This document shows, in pieces, positions 7,279-15,898 of a stretch of DNA of 64,000 bases; position 1 is the stretch's first letter, and each line of letters opens with the position of its first letter. Source of the stretch: Betaproteobacteria bacterium (GTDB taxonomy: Bacteria; Pseudomonadota; Gammaproteobacteria; Burkholderiales; Ferrovaceae); the NCBI GenBank assembly GCA_028866015.1, contig JAGWIW010000002.1, positions 59,929-123,928 of the forward strand, read 5' to 3'. The position numbers were made by a program, and so were the translations under genes. Below the pieces are notes generated by a model, which saw only the letters and a program-made list of their open reading frames with translations, was not told the origin of the DNA and did no database searches.

Positions 7279-9342
7279 ATGAACCGCCCGCAAACAACCT
7301 TCGCCCTTGCAGCCGATATCGGAGAGCATGAAGTCCTGGTTTCCCGGACCGACCTGCAAGGAAACATCACCCGAGTCAACGAAGCTTTTTCCCGTGTTTC
7401 TGGATACTCCCCTGAAGAGCTGGTAGGCCGAGGCCACAATCTGGTGCGTCACCCGGACATGCCAGGCTGGCTTTTTTCCGAATTGTGGAAAACCGTCCAG
7501 GCGGGCTACCCCTGGCACGGCGTACTCAAGAACCGGGCCAAAAGCGGCCACCCCTACTGGGTGAGCGCCACGGTCACTCCCGTGGTGCAAGGCAGTCGTC
7601 TGACAGGGTACCTGTCACTCCAGAAGACGCCTGGCCCCGTGGAAATCGCTGCAGCGGAAGCCCGGTTCCGCGCAGGGCACTCCGAATCCAGGGCCGGCTG
7701 GCGGGAACGCTTTTCAAGCCTGTCCCTGCAATGGAAAATACAGCTGCTGTTGCAGCCCATGCTGTTCCTGCTGCTGTCTGCCACCACAATCCACATCAGC
7801 CATACCCTGCACGACAACATGATGGCCCAGGCTCGGGTAAAGGCGCAGGGCATCGCCATGCAGGTGATCGACGGCGCCAACATGCTGATGATCACCGGCG
7901 CCATTTCCGACCCGGAAAACCGCAAGACCCTGCTGAACAAGATCATCGAAGGGCAGCGCCTTGCTTCCCTGCGGCTGATGCGCACACCACCCGTGGTGGC
8001 ACAGTTTGGCCCCGGCCTGCCTGAAGAGCAGCTTGACGATCCGGCAGTCAAAGCCGTGGTCAGCACCGCAGAAAAATCAGGCTCATCCGCCTCCCAGTTT
8101 TCCCTGATCCAACGAAATGGCAGGCAATTCATGAGGGTCATCACCCCTTACGTCGAATCCCGGGACTTTCATGGCACCCGCTGCGGGCAATGCCACCTCG
8201 TCCAGGACGGCGCTGCCAACGGCGTTTCCGATTTCACTTTCGACCTCACGGACAACCTGACCACGTTGCGCAACATCACCTGGACGCTCGTGCTGGTGCA
8301 AGCCACCATCCAGGTCATCCTGTTCCTGCTCGCTGGCTGGACCATCCGCCGTTTCGTGGTCGTGCGCGTGCGGGACGTACTGGCGCATCTGCACGAAATG
8401 GTGGAAGGTGATTTCTCCCGCCCTGCCGACATCAGGGGTCGGGATGAATTGGGACGCATTCTTTGCGGCATCCAGTCCACCAAAATGCTGCTGGGGGCGG
8501 TCATCGACCAGATCGCATCCGCAGCCCGGGTGGTTGGCCGCTATTCCGAAACGCTTTCAAAATCCACCGATACGGCAAGCGCAGCCGGGCGCGAGCAGTC
8601 CTCCGCCTCCCAGAGCATGGCAGCAGGCATCGAGCAGATTTCCGTAAGCATCGACCACATTGCTGAAAACGCCGAGGACGCCCGACAGGTATCCGAACAG
8701 TCCAGCCGGGCCGCCCGACAAGGGGGCCAGACGGTGAAGGAAGTGGTCGCAGACATGACGTCCATCGGCACGGAAATCGTCGCCACGGCCGAAACGCTCA
8801 GCGCTTTGGGCTCGCGTTCAGAACAGATCGGCGGCATCGTCAAAACCATTCGGGACATTGCAGAACAGACCAACCTGCTGGCCCTCAACGCAGCCATCGA
8901 GGCAGCCCGGGCTGGAGAACAGGGCCGCGGGTTCGCCGTTGTGGCTGACGAAGTGCGAAAGCTTGCTGAAGAGACCGCACGCAGCACGGTAACCATCGAG
9001 AAAGTGGTAACAGGCATTCGCAGCGGCACAGCGGAAGCAGTGCACAAGATCGACGGGGCCATGCAGCGGGCTCGTCATGGAGAAGCGCTGGCCCTTTCTG
9101 CAGGCGCTGCCATCGCCCAGATCGAAAGCGGAGCAGGCCAGGCCCTCACGCGGGTGGCGGACATTTCAGCAGCCATTCAGCAGCAAAGCACAGCCAGCCG
9201 GGATATCGCAGCCCACGTGGAAAAAATGGCGCAGATGGCAGAAGAAAATTCCCTGACGTTGTCTGAGGTGGATCAGGCTGCCCGTACCCTTGCCCGCCTG
9301 TCAGGTGAACTCAAGGAATTCACAGACACTTTCGTGATCTAG
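7279..9342 (+). CDS. PAS-containing methyl-accepting chemotaxis protein with periplasmic haem c motif
   Basis: The 687-residue chemoreceptor has an Aer-like PAS domain (about 15-115; [27 protein letters not shown]). TM1 is about 153-176, a periplasmic domain about 177-331, TM2 about 332-356, then HAMP and the cytoplasmic signalling hairpin ([35 protein letters not shown]). The periplasmic domain holds CGQCH at 302-306, a CxxCH covalent-haem motif, just before TM2. Similar haem-containing sensor domains are known in Geobacter chemoreceptors. A redox or gas signal is inferred, and the cytoplasmic PAS may add a second input. There is no C-terminal NWETF-type CheR tether. Confidence 0.9.
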   Translation: MNRPQTTFALAADIGEHEVLVSRTDLQGNITRVNEAFSRVSGYSPEELVGRGHNLVRHPDMPGWLFSELWKTVQAGYPWHGVLKNRAKSGHPYWVSATVTPVVQGSRLTGYLSLQKTPGPVEIAAAEARFRAGHSESRAGWRERFSSLSLQWKIQLLLQPMLFLLLSATTIHISHTLHDNMMAQARVKAQGIAMQVIDGANMLMITGAISDPENRKTLLNKIIEGQRLASLRLMRTPPVVAQFGPGLPEEQLDDPAVKAVVSTAEKSGSSASQFSLIQRNGRQFMRVITPYVESRDFHGTRCGQCHLVQDGAANGVSDFTFDLTDNLTTLRNITWTLVLVQATIQVILFLLAGWTIRRFVVVRVRDVLAHLHEMVEGDFSRPADIRGRDELGRILCGIQSTKMLLGAVIDQIASAARVVGRYSETLSKSTDTASAAGREQSSASQSMAAGIEQISVSIDHIAENAEDARQVSEQSSRAARQGGQTVKEVVADMTSIGTEIVATAETLSALGSRSEQIGGIVKTIRDIAEQTNLLALNAAIEAARAGEQGRGFAVVADEVRKLAEETARSTVTIEKVVTGIRSGTAEAVHKIDGAMQRARHGEALALSAGAAIAQIESGAGQALTRVADISAAIQQQSTASRDIAAHVEKMAQMAEENSLTLSEVDQAARTLARLSGELKEFTDTFVI

Positions 9343-9358
9343 CGTCCGTCTGCAAAAC

Positions 9359-10630
9359 TCAAAGCATCATGCCTGCAGCAACCGTGTCGTTGGTCACTTC
9401 GTCAATCAGGATGAAACTCCCGCTGGGCCTGTTTTCAGCGTAAGAATCGAAAGCCAGGGGCTGCTGTACACGGAAGCTGGCGCGCACGATGTCATTCATG
9501 TGAACCTGGGAGGGAGCCGGCACCTGTGCAGAGGTGTTCACATCCAGCTTGTAGGCCACGGCATCCATCTTTGCCCGTACAGTCCGCGTGCCATGGCGCA
9601 GCAGCAGGCGCCGTGAAGAATCGAATGGCGCACTGGCAAACCAGCACACCAGGGCATCGAAAACTTTCTCGCAGCGGGGCGGACGATGGCTGGTCGCAAT
9701 CATGTCCCCGCGTGAAATATCCACCTGATCGAGCAATGTCAGGGTGACCGACTGTCCGGCACGGGCATCAGCCAAGGGGCCATCGTAAGTCTGGATTGAT
9801 GCCACCCTGCTGGAAACGCCCGCCGGCAGAACCACCACAGGCTCACCGACGGCGATGGTGCCAGACTCGATGCGCCCCTGGAATCCCCGTCGTTCCACCC
9901 CGTCAACCTCCTCGCCCAGGCGTTCAATCCGTTGCACGGGAAAGCGAAATGGCGCATGCACCAGCGCCGCATCCACCGGCGCCCGTTCCAGCACCTGCAG
10001 CAACGTGGGGCCCTTGTACCAGGACAAGCCCTCTCCGCGCTCCACCACCATGTCGCCTTCCAGGGCACTCATGGGTACGGACACGATTTCCGAGAAGCCA
10101 AGCGGGTCGGCAAAGGCAAGAAAATCGTCTCGAACCTGGGAAAACACGGTTTCATCGTAGCCTGCCAGGTCCATTTTGTTTACGGCCAGAACCACTTGTG
10201 GAATACCCAGCAAACGCACCAGATGCGCGTGCCGGCGTGTTTGCGGCAGCACACCCTTGCGGGCATCCACCAGGATCACGGCCAGGTCGGCCGTGCTGGC
10301 TCCGGTCACCATGTTGCGGGTGTACTGTTCATGCCCGGGCGTGTCCGCAATGATGAAGCGCCGTGCCGGCGTGCTGAAATAGCGGTAGGCCACGTCGATG
10401 GTGATGCCCTGCTCGCGTTCGGCCTGAAGCCCGTCGGTGAGCAATGCCAGGTCCGCTTGCGACAGGCCGCGCCGTTGGGAGGTGGCGGCGATGGCAGCCA
10501 GCTGGTCTTCGAAAATGGCCTTGCTGTCGTACAGCAGGCGACCAATGACCGTGCTCTTGCCATCGTCCACCGAGCCGCAGGTGATAAAGCGCAACAGTTC
10601 TGCGTGCATGATCCGTTCCGTCTGGTCCAT
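9359..10630 (-). CDS. cysN: Sulfate adenylyltransferase subunit 1 (GTPase)
   Basis: The 423-residue translation-factor-like GTPase has G1 GSVDDGKST, G3 DTPGHEQY and G4 NKMDL, followed by two beta-barrel domains. There is no fused APS kinase (CysC) domain, in keeping with the APS-reducing CysH in this operon. With CysD it activates sulfate to APS, GTP hydrolysis driving the reaction. ATG 10630 overlaps the cysD stop by one base. A second in-frame ATG lies seven codons downstream (MHAELLRF) and is an alternative start. It is last in the cys operon and convergent with the chemoreceptor gene. Confidence 0.93.
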   Translation of the reverse strand: MDQTERIMHAELLRFITCGSVDDGKSTVIGRLLYDSKAIFEDQLAAIAATSQRRGLSQADLALLTDGLQAEREQGITIDVAYRYFSTPARRFIIADTPGHEQYTRNMVTGASTADLAVILVDARKGVLPQTRRHAHLVRLLGIPQVVLAVNKMDLAGYDETVFSQVRDDFLAFADPLGFSEIVSVPMSALEGDMVVERGEGLSWYKGPTLLQVLERAPVDAALVHAPFRFPVQRIERLGEEVDGVERRGFQGRIESGTIAVGEPVVVLPAGVSSRVASIQTYDGPLADARAGQSVTLTLLDQVDISRGDMIATSHRPPRCEKVFDALVCWFASAPFDSSRRLLLRHGTRTVRAKMDAVAYKLDVNTSAQVPAPSQVHMNDIVRASFRVQQPLAFDSYAENRPSGSFILIDEVTNDTVAAGMML

Positions 10631-11586
10631 CAGAAATACCCCTGTTTCTTGCGCAGTTCCATGGACGCTTCGGAAGTCTGGTCGTCCATGCGGGTGGCAC
10701 CCCGTTCCGTCACCGACGTCACGGCCGTTTCGGCGATGATCGCGGCCACCGAGTCCGCCGTGGATGCCACCGGACAGGTGCAGGTGATGTCGCCCACCGT
10801 GCGAAAACGCACCGACAGGCGTTCCACAACGTCATCCGGACGTGGCGGCGTGAGAGCCGTCACGGGCACAAGTTGCGCACCGCGACGCACCACTTCCCGC
10901 TCATGGGCAAAGTAGATTTCCGGCACTTCCAGCCGTTCGCGTGCAATGTAGGACCACACGTCCAGTTCGGTCCAGTTGCTGATGGGGAAAACCCGCAGGT
11001 TTTCGCCGGGATGAACCCGGGCGTTGTACAGGTTCCATAATTCAGGGCGCTGGTTTTTGGGATCCCAGGCACCGAATTCGTCGCGGAAGGAAAAAATGCG
11101 CTCCTTGGCACGTGCCTTTTCCTCATCCCGGCGCGCTCCGCCCAGGCAGGCGTCGAGCTGCAATTCATTGATGGCATCCACCAGCGTCACCGCCTGCAGC
11201 GCATTGCGACTGTCATTGGCATCTTTGACGCGTGCCCGCCCCTGGCGAATGGAATCTTCCACGGAACGCACGATCAGGCGCTCGCCCAGTTCAACCACGC
11301 GTCGGTCGCGAAAGGCGATCACTTCAGGAAAATTATGGCCGGTGTCAATGTGCAGCAAGGGGAAAGGAAATCGCCCGGGACGAAACGCTTTCTCTGCCAA
11401 GCGCAGCATGACGATGGAATCCTTCCCTCCTGAAAACAGCAACGCAGGCTGGCGACACTCTGCAGCCACTTCGCGCATGATATGAATCGCTTCCGACTCG
11501 AGTCGGTCGAGGTGATCAAGGGGCTCATGGCGACCGGCATGATGCGGCTGCAGATCGACAACATCGGATGTGGCTGGAGAGTTCAT
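10630..11586 (-). CDS. cysD: Sulfate adenylyltransferase subunit 2
   Basis: The 318-residue ATP-PP-loop protein carries SGGKDSIVM (52-60), HIDTGHNFPE, and the C-terminal RERKKQGYF-like end, here MELRKKQGYF. It is the catalytic subunit forming APS from sulfate and ATP. Its ATG lies 14 bp after the cysH stop and its stop overlaps cysN. The GDITCTCPVAS segment is typical of the family. Confidence 0.95.
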   Translation of the reverse strand: MNSPATSDVVDLQPHHAGRHEPLDHLDRLESEAIHIMREVAAECRQPALLFSGGKDSIVMLRLAEKAFRPGRFPFPLLHIDTGHNFPEVIAFRDRRVVELGERLIVRSVEDSIRQGRARVKDANDSRNALQAVTLVDAINELQLDACLGGARRDEEKARAKERIFSFRDEFGAWDPKNQRPELWNLYNARVHPGENLRVFPISNWTELDVWSYIARERLEVPEIYFAHEREVVRRGAQLVPVTALTPPRPDDVVERLSVRFRTVGDITCTCPVASTADSVAAIIAETAVTSVTERGATRMDDQTSEASMELRKKQGYF

Positions 11587-11600
11587 GCGATTCCTTCAGT

Positions 11601-12287
11601 TCAGGACGCGGCAGAGAGATGCAGTCCGCATTCTTTCGTTTCGGGGTGTTCCCACCACCAGCGCCCGGCGCGTTCATCCTCGCCAGCCTGTATGGCACGT
11701 GTGCAGGGGCTGCAGCCGATGCTGGCATAGCCCTGGTCGTGCAGTGCGTTATAGGGAACCTGGTGTGTTTGGAGGTAGGCCCAGACTTCTTCGCGGGACC
11801 AGTCTGCCAGCGGGCTGAATTTGGTCAGGCCGTGCTCCTCGTCCCAGGCTTGCGCCGAAAGTTCAGCGCGGGTAGGTGACTGATCCCGTCGCAAGCCGGT
11901 GATCCAGGCCTTCTGGCCCGCCAAGGCCCGCTTGAGTGGTGCCACCTTGCGAATCGCACAGCAGGCTCGTCGTTCGGCAATGCCCTGATAAAACCCGTTG
12001 ACCCCGTGCTGGGCCACATACTGTTCCACGGCCCCGGATTCGGGAAAATAGATGCGGATGGACTGCCCGTAGTGCTCGCGCACCCGGGCCATGAGGCGTT
12101 GCGTCTGCTCGGGCAGGCGTCCCGTGTCGAGTGTGAATACTGTCACAGGCAGGCGGTTTCGGAAGACCATATCCGTAAGCACCATGTCTTCCGCTCCCAG
12201 GCTGCTGGCCAGGGCAATAGGCTGAAATTCAGCTGCTGCCTGCTGCAACAGGGCCAACGTCTCACCAACACGCGCATCCAGGCTCAC
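11601..12287 (-). CDS. cysH: Assimilatory adenylyl-sulfate (APS) reductase
   Basis: This 228-residue PAPS/APS-reductase family protein contains Cys109-Cys110 (RRACCAIRK) and Cys192-x2-Cys195 (GCSPC), which ligate the [4Fe-4S] cluster that marks APS rather than PAPS reductases. The catalytic Cys220 is in KECGLH. It reduces APS to sulfite with thioredoxin. The start is GTG 12287, preceded by GGGGAGGGG and overlapping the DUF934 stop by 4 bp (GTGA). Neither APS kinase nor CysJ is in the operon, which fits a direct APS route. Confidence 0.93.
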   Translation of the reverse strand: MSLDARVGETLALLQQAAAEFQPIALASSLGAEDMVLTDMVFRNRLPVTVFTLDTGRLPEQTQRLMARVREHYGQSIRIYFPESGAVEQYVAQHGVNGFYQGIAERRACCAIRKVAPLKRALAGQKAWITGLRRDQSPTRAELSAQAWDEEHGLTKFSPLADWSREEVWAYLQTHQVPYNALHDQGYASIGCSPCTRAIQAGEDERAGRWWWEHPETKECGLHLSAAS

Positions 12288-12799
12288 AGTGACCCCTCCC
12301 CACGGGGAACTGCCAGGCGCCTGCGAAACAGGGGGGACGGGCGCTCCACGGACGCCTGGTAGGCTTCGCTGAACACATCCAGGCCTTTCAGCGCTTCTTC
12401 TACACGTTCTCCCGGGCGCAGCACGAAGGCATCGAAACCGCAGCGCGAAAGATAAAAAAGGGTTTCCTTGAAAACATCCCCCACCGCCCGGATTTCGCCA
12501 CGAAAACCATGGCGTTCACGCAGCAACCTGGCGATGGAATGCCCACGACCATCGGCAAAAGAGCTGAAATGAACTGCGACCAGGTCGAGCATGGGCAGGT
12601 ACGGCGCCACCTCCCCGGGTTCGTCGGTTGTTTCCAGCCACACGCCAAGTTTGCCTGGTCGCGTCTGTAAAGCTTCGCGCTGCGCTGTCAGCACTGCCAG
12701 GGGCACCAGCAGGTCGGCGTCTTGCGCGACTCCTTCCAGGGACTCCACGCGAAGATAGGAATCAGGCTCCAGGCTGCGGTTGCGAATGACATCAGGCAT
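12284..12799 (-). CDS. DUF934 family protein of the sulfite reductase operon
   Basis: The 171-residue protein belongs to DUF934, a family repeatedly found next to the siroheme sulfite reductase gene in proteobacteria. Visible parts are LVPLAVLTAQREAL, a VHFSSFADGRGHSIARLL segment, and FYLSRCGFDAFVLRPGE. It is soluble, with no signal peptide, and has only one cysteine in the family core. It overlaps cysI by 8 bp and cysH by 4 bp, so it is made with them. A role supporting CysI, perhaps in electron delivery, is inferred from context; its biochemistry is not visible here. Confidence 0.8.
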   Translation of the reverse strand: MPDVIRNRSLEPDSYLRVESLEGVAQDADLLVPLAVLTAQREALQTRPGKLGVWLETTDEPGEVAPYLPMLDLVAVHFSSFADGRGHSIARLLRERHGFRGEIRAVGDVFKETLFYLSRCGFDAFVLRPGERVEEALKGLDVFSEAYQASVERPSPLFRRRLAVPRGEGSL

Positions 12800-14471
12800 A
12801 GCGCACCTCGGCTTCCTGCTGCGCGTATACTCTTTCCCGGAACGGCTCGATGCCTACTCGCTCCACCACGTCCACAAAGCGCTCTTCTGCGTGCAGGCGA
12901 ATTTCAAGGTAAGCCCCAATCAACGCTTCAATCGCATCAGGCACTTCCTCCCGGCCAAGCGAAGGGCCGATGACGCGGCCCAGGCGTGCCGGCGCCTGGT
13001 TTCCGCCGATGGTGATCTGGTAGAACTCTGAACCATGTTTGTCCACACCCAGAATCCCGATATTTCCCACGTGATGATGACCGCAGGCGTTCATGCAACC
13101 TGAAATGTTGAGATCCAGCTCCCCAATGTCGTAGAGCCGACCGAGGTCATCGAATCGCTCCTGTATGGCCTGGGCTACAGGAATCGATCGTGCATTGGCA
13201 AGCGAACAGAAGTCGCCTCCGGGGCAGGAGATGATATTGGTCAGCAAGCCGATGTTGGGAGTGGCAAAACCCAGCACTTTCAGTTGCCGGTGCAGTTCAG
13301 GCAAATCGCCCTGGCGAATGTCGGGCAGGATCAGGTTCTGCTCATGGCTGACGCGAATTTCTCCGAAGCCGAAGCGATCCGCAAGGTCAGCCACGGCGTC
13401 CATCTGCTCGGCGGTGGCATCTCCAGGAGCCCGTCCGGTGGCCTTCAGCGACAGTACGACGGAGGCGTAACCGGGAACCCGGTGCGCATGTACATTGCGC
13501 TCGTGCCAGCGCTGGAATGCACGGTCGTCCTGCAACGCCTGCTGCAACACCGCTGGCGTGTCTCCAGGCAGCGTCTCATAGTTCGGGTAGAGCATGCGCG
13601 CCTCGATGCGCACCAGTTCTTCTTCCAGAATCGTGTTCTGGCCATCGCGCAACTGCGCCCACTCTGCTTCCACTTCGCGCTGGAACCGTTCCGGTGTCAT
13701 GGCTTTCACCAGAATCTTGATGCGCGCCTTGTGCTTGTTGTCGCGTCGGCCGTAGCGGTTGTACACGCGCAGGATGGCTTCCAGATAGGTCAGCAGATGC
13801 CGCCAGGGCAGGAACTCGCGTACCACCGTGCCGATCATGGGCGTGCGCCCCAGGCCTCCGCCCACGATCACGCGAAAGCCGATCTCACCGTCGTCCGCAC
13901 GCACTGCATGTAGGCCGATATCGTGTACCCAGGTGGCCGCACGGTCTTCCAGTGCACCGTTCACGGCAATCTTGAATTTGCGGGGCAGAAAGGCGAACTC
14001 GGGATGAAACGTGGACCATTGCCGAATCAGTTCGCAATAAACCCGCGGATCGATCAGCTCGTCTGCCGCCACGCCGGCAAAATGGTCGGTTGTGGTGTTG
14101 CGCACGCAATTTCCGCTGGTCTGGATGGCATGCATCTGGACAGTGGCAAGCTCCGCCAGAATGTCCGGCACCTGTTCCAGTTGAGGCCAGTTGAACTGGA
14201 TATTCTGACGGGTGCTGAAGTGCCCTGTACCGCGATCATAAGTGCGGGCAATGTGGGCCAGTTTGCGCAACTGGCGGGATGACAGCACCCCGTACGGGAT
14301 CGCCACCCGCAGCATGGGCGCATGACGCTGGATGTAGAGGCCGTTCTGCAGACGCAGGGGCCGGAAATCATCTTCCGAAATCTGGCCGGCCAGGAAGCGC
14401 CGGGTCTGGTCCCGGAACTGGGCTACGCGCTCGTCAACGATTTGCTGGTCGATCTCGTCGTACTGATACAT
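12792..14471 (-). CDS. cysI: Siroheme nitrite/sulfite reductase (assimilatory sulfite reductase haemoprotein)
   Basis: The 559-residue protein has the duplicated nitrite/sulfite reductase architecture. The siroheme-side motif TSGNCVRNTTTDHFAG is about residues 118-133. The four cluster-bridging cysteines are 416, 422, 459 and 463 (SCPGGDFCS and GCMNACGHHH). It reduces sulfite to sulfide with six electrons; no CysJ flavoprotein is present in the window, so ferredoxin or another donor is likely. ATG 14471 is preferred over the TTG two codons upstream. It is first gene of the cysI-DUF934-cysH-cysD-cysN operon. Confidence 0.9.
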   Translation of the reverse strand: MYQYDEIDQQIVDERVAQFRDQTRRFLAGQISEDDFRPLRLQNGLYIQRHAPMLRVAIPYGVLSSRQLRKLAHIARTYDRGTGHFSTRQNIQFNWPQLEQVPDILAELATVQMHAIQTSGNCVRNTTTDHFAGVAADELIDPRVYCELIRQWSTFHPEFAFLPRKFKIAVNGALEDRAATWVHDIGLHAVRADDGEIGFRVIVGGGLGRTPMIGTVVREFLPWRHLLTYLEAILRVYNRYGRRDNKHKARIKILVKAMTPERFQREVEAEWAQLRDGQNTILEEELVRIEARMLYPNYETLPGDTPAVLQQALQDDRAFQRWHERNVHAHRVPGYASVVLSLKATGRAPGDATAEQMDAVADLADRFGFGEIRVSHEQNLILPDIRQGDLPELHRQLKVLGFATPNIGLLTNIISCPGGDFCSLANARSIPVAQAIQERFDDLGRLYDIGELDLNISGCMNACGHHHVGNIGILGVDKHGSEFYQITIGGNQAPARLGRVIGPSLGREEVPDAIEALIGAYLEIRLHAEERFVDVVERVGIEPFRERVYAQQEAEVRYA

Positions 14472-14501
14472 GGGCAACCCCGATATGATCTGGAGAGTCC
14501 C

Positions 14502-14529
14502 ATTGTAGGGAGTGTCATTATTCCCACAA
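14502..14529 (-). promoter_or_regulatory. Candidate promoter of the cys operon
   Basis: Read on the minus strand, TTGTGG (14529-14524), a 16-bp spacer and TACAAT (14507-14502) lie 31 bp before the cysI ATG. The 45 bp upstream of the -35 (14530-14575) are very AT-rich, unlike the surroundings, and would suit an activator such as CysB. No definite CysB site can be assigned by eye. Confidence 0.45.
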
Positions 14530-14577
14530 AGACTAAAATATTAAGAAATAATAACCAAAAAGAATATTAAGGCCAAA

Positions 14578-14601
14578 GAAAAGGCGGCCACGCAGGCCGC
14601 C
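14578..14601 (-). terminator. Terminator downstream of the desaturase gene
   Basis: GGCGGCC (14583-14589) and GGCCGCC (14595-14601) form a 7-bp GC stem with a 5-nt loop. On the minus strand the stem is followed by TTTTCTTT. It lies 20 bp after the desaturase stop. Confidence 0.65.
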
Positions 14602-14621
14602 CCGATTCAACGCTCCGCCGC

Positions 14622-15806
14622 TCAGGCGTAAGCGCGCAGCGTCTGCGAAAAACGCCGCAATTCCTGAATGCCGCTTTCTTCTGCACGCCGGCACCAGTCC
14701 CTGAGCTGTTCAAGCAACTGTTCACGCGTGGCGTTGGTACGCGTCCAGATATCCGCCAGCTCGCGCCGCATGGCCATCACGGTTTGCAGGGGGCCGGATA
14801 CAGCCATGGCAGCCGCAAGGGCATGCTGGTCCTGGACAGCCAGTTCCCGCTCGTCACGATGCAGCCAGCGCGCCACCATCGCCAGCGCCTCGCGCCGTGT
14901 AGGAATCGGTGCTTTGAGGTGATCGCCCAGATGCTGCAATTCCACGGAACAGGTGTGAGCCAGTTCTTTTGCGTAGCGGGCAATCACGTCGTAACGGTGC
15001 AGCAGAATCGCCTGCAGCGTGGCTTCATCGCATTCCGCTTTGTTACGATCAAAACGCAGCGCCGGCGCCACATTCTTGACCTTGGCCTGGCCCACCATTT
15101 CCAGCAGGCGGATGTAGAGCCAGCCGATGTCAAACTCGTACCAGCGATTGGACAGCTTGGCGGAGGTGGCAAAGGCATGGTGGTTGTTGTGCAATTCCTC
15201 CCCGCCGATCAGGATGCCCCAGGGCAGGATGTTGGTGCTGGCATCCTTGCATTCAAAATTGCGGTAGCCCCAGAAGTGGCCCACACCATTGATGACACCT
15301 GCGGCCCAGAAGGGAATCCAGATCATTTGCACGCCCCAAATCAGCAAACCCGGGGCCACGCCGAACAGGGCCATGTCAATGAGCGCCATCAGGGTCACTC
15401 CCAGGCGGCTGTGTTTTGAATACACGTGGCGCTCCATCCAGTCATCGGGTGTTCCATGCCCGTAACGCGCCATGGTTTCCGACTTGCGGCTTTCCTTCAC
15501 GTAAAGGGCAACCCCTCCCCACAAAACCCGGTTGATGCCCAGAACCTGGGGGCTGTGCGGGTCATCAGCAGTTTCGCACTTGGCGTGATGCTTGCGGTGA
15601 ATGGCCGCCCACTCCTTGGTCACCATGCCGGTGGTCATCCATAACCAGAGACGGAAAAAGTGGCTTGCAGCCGGGGCAAGATCCAACGCCCGATGTGCCT
15701 GGTGACGATGCAGATAAACGGTGACACCCACGATGGTGACGTGGGTCATGGCAAGAACTGCCAGCACGTTGCCCCACCAGGGCCAGTTGAAAACACCGGA
15801 ATACAT
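14622..15806 (-). CDS. Membrane acyl-lipid/acyl-CoA delta-9 fatty acid desaturase
   Basis: The 394-residue protein has the three histidine boxes of integral-membrane desaturases: HRHQAH (33-38), HRKHH (70-74) and HNNHH (206-210). They ligate a di-iron centre. Hydrophobic stretches near 12-30, 50-62, 137-160 and 160-178 are the membrane spans. After the desaturase core there is a soluble helical tail of about 130 residues (265-394), rich in Arg, Glu and Leu. The enzyme would introduce a cis double bond into saturated acyl chains. It is monocistronic, with its own promoter and terminator; the electron donor is not encoded nearby. Confidence 0.88.
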   Translation of the reverse strand: MYSGVFNWPWWGNVLAVLAMTHVTIVGVTVYLHRHQAHRALDLAPAASHFFRLWLWMTTGMVTKEWAAIHRKHHAKCETADDPHSPQVLGINRVLWGGVALYVKESRKSETMARYGHGTPDDWMERHVYSKHSRLGVTLMALIDMALFGVAPGLLIWGVQMIWIPFWAAGVINGVGHFWGYRNFECKDASTNILPWGILIGGEELHNNHHAFATSAKLSNRWYEFDIGWLYIRLLEMVGQAKVKNVAPALRFDRNKAECDEATLQAILLHRYDVIARYAKELAHTCSVELQHLGDHLKAPIPTRREALAMVARWLHRDERELAVQDQHALAAAMAVSGPLQTVMAMRRELADIWTRTNATREQLLEQLRDWCRRAEESGIQELRRFSQTLRAYA

Positions 15807-15836
15807 GAATGCGACTCCTCACTGAATCAACTGAAA

Positions 15837-15865
15837 ATGATATCAAAAATTATAACAAAATACAA
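15837..15865 (-). promoter_or_regulatory. Candidate promoter of the desaturase gene
   Basis: On the minus strand TTGTAT (15865-15860), a 17-bp spacer and TATCAT (15842-15837) lie in an AT-rich stretch 31 bp upstream of the ATG. An overlapping TATAAT (around 15852) is an alternative -10. The ribosome-binding site is GAGGAG. Confidence 0.45.
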
Positions 15866-15898
15866 TGGTTTTTTAGAAACCCATAAATTTCCCTGATT

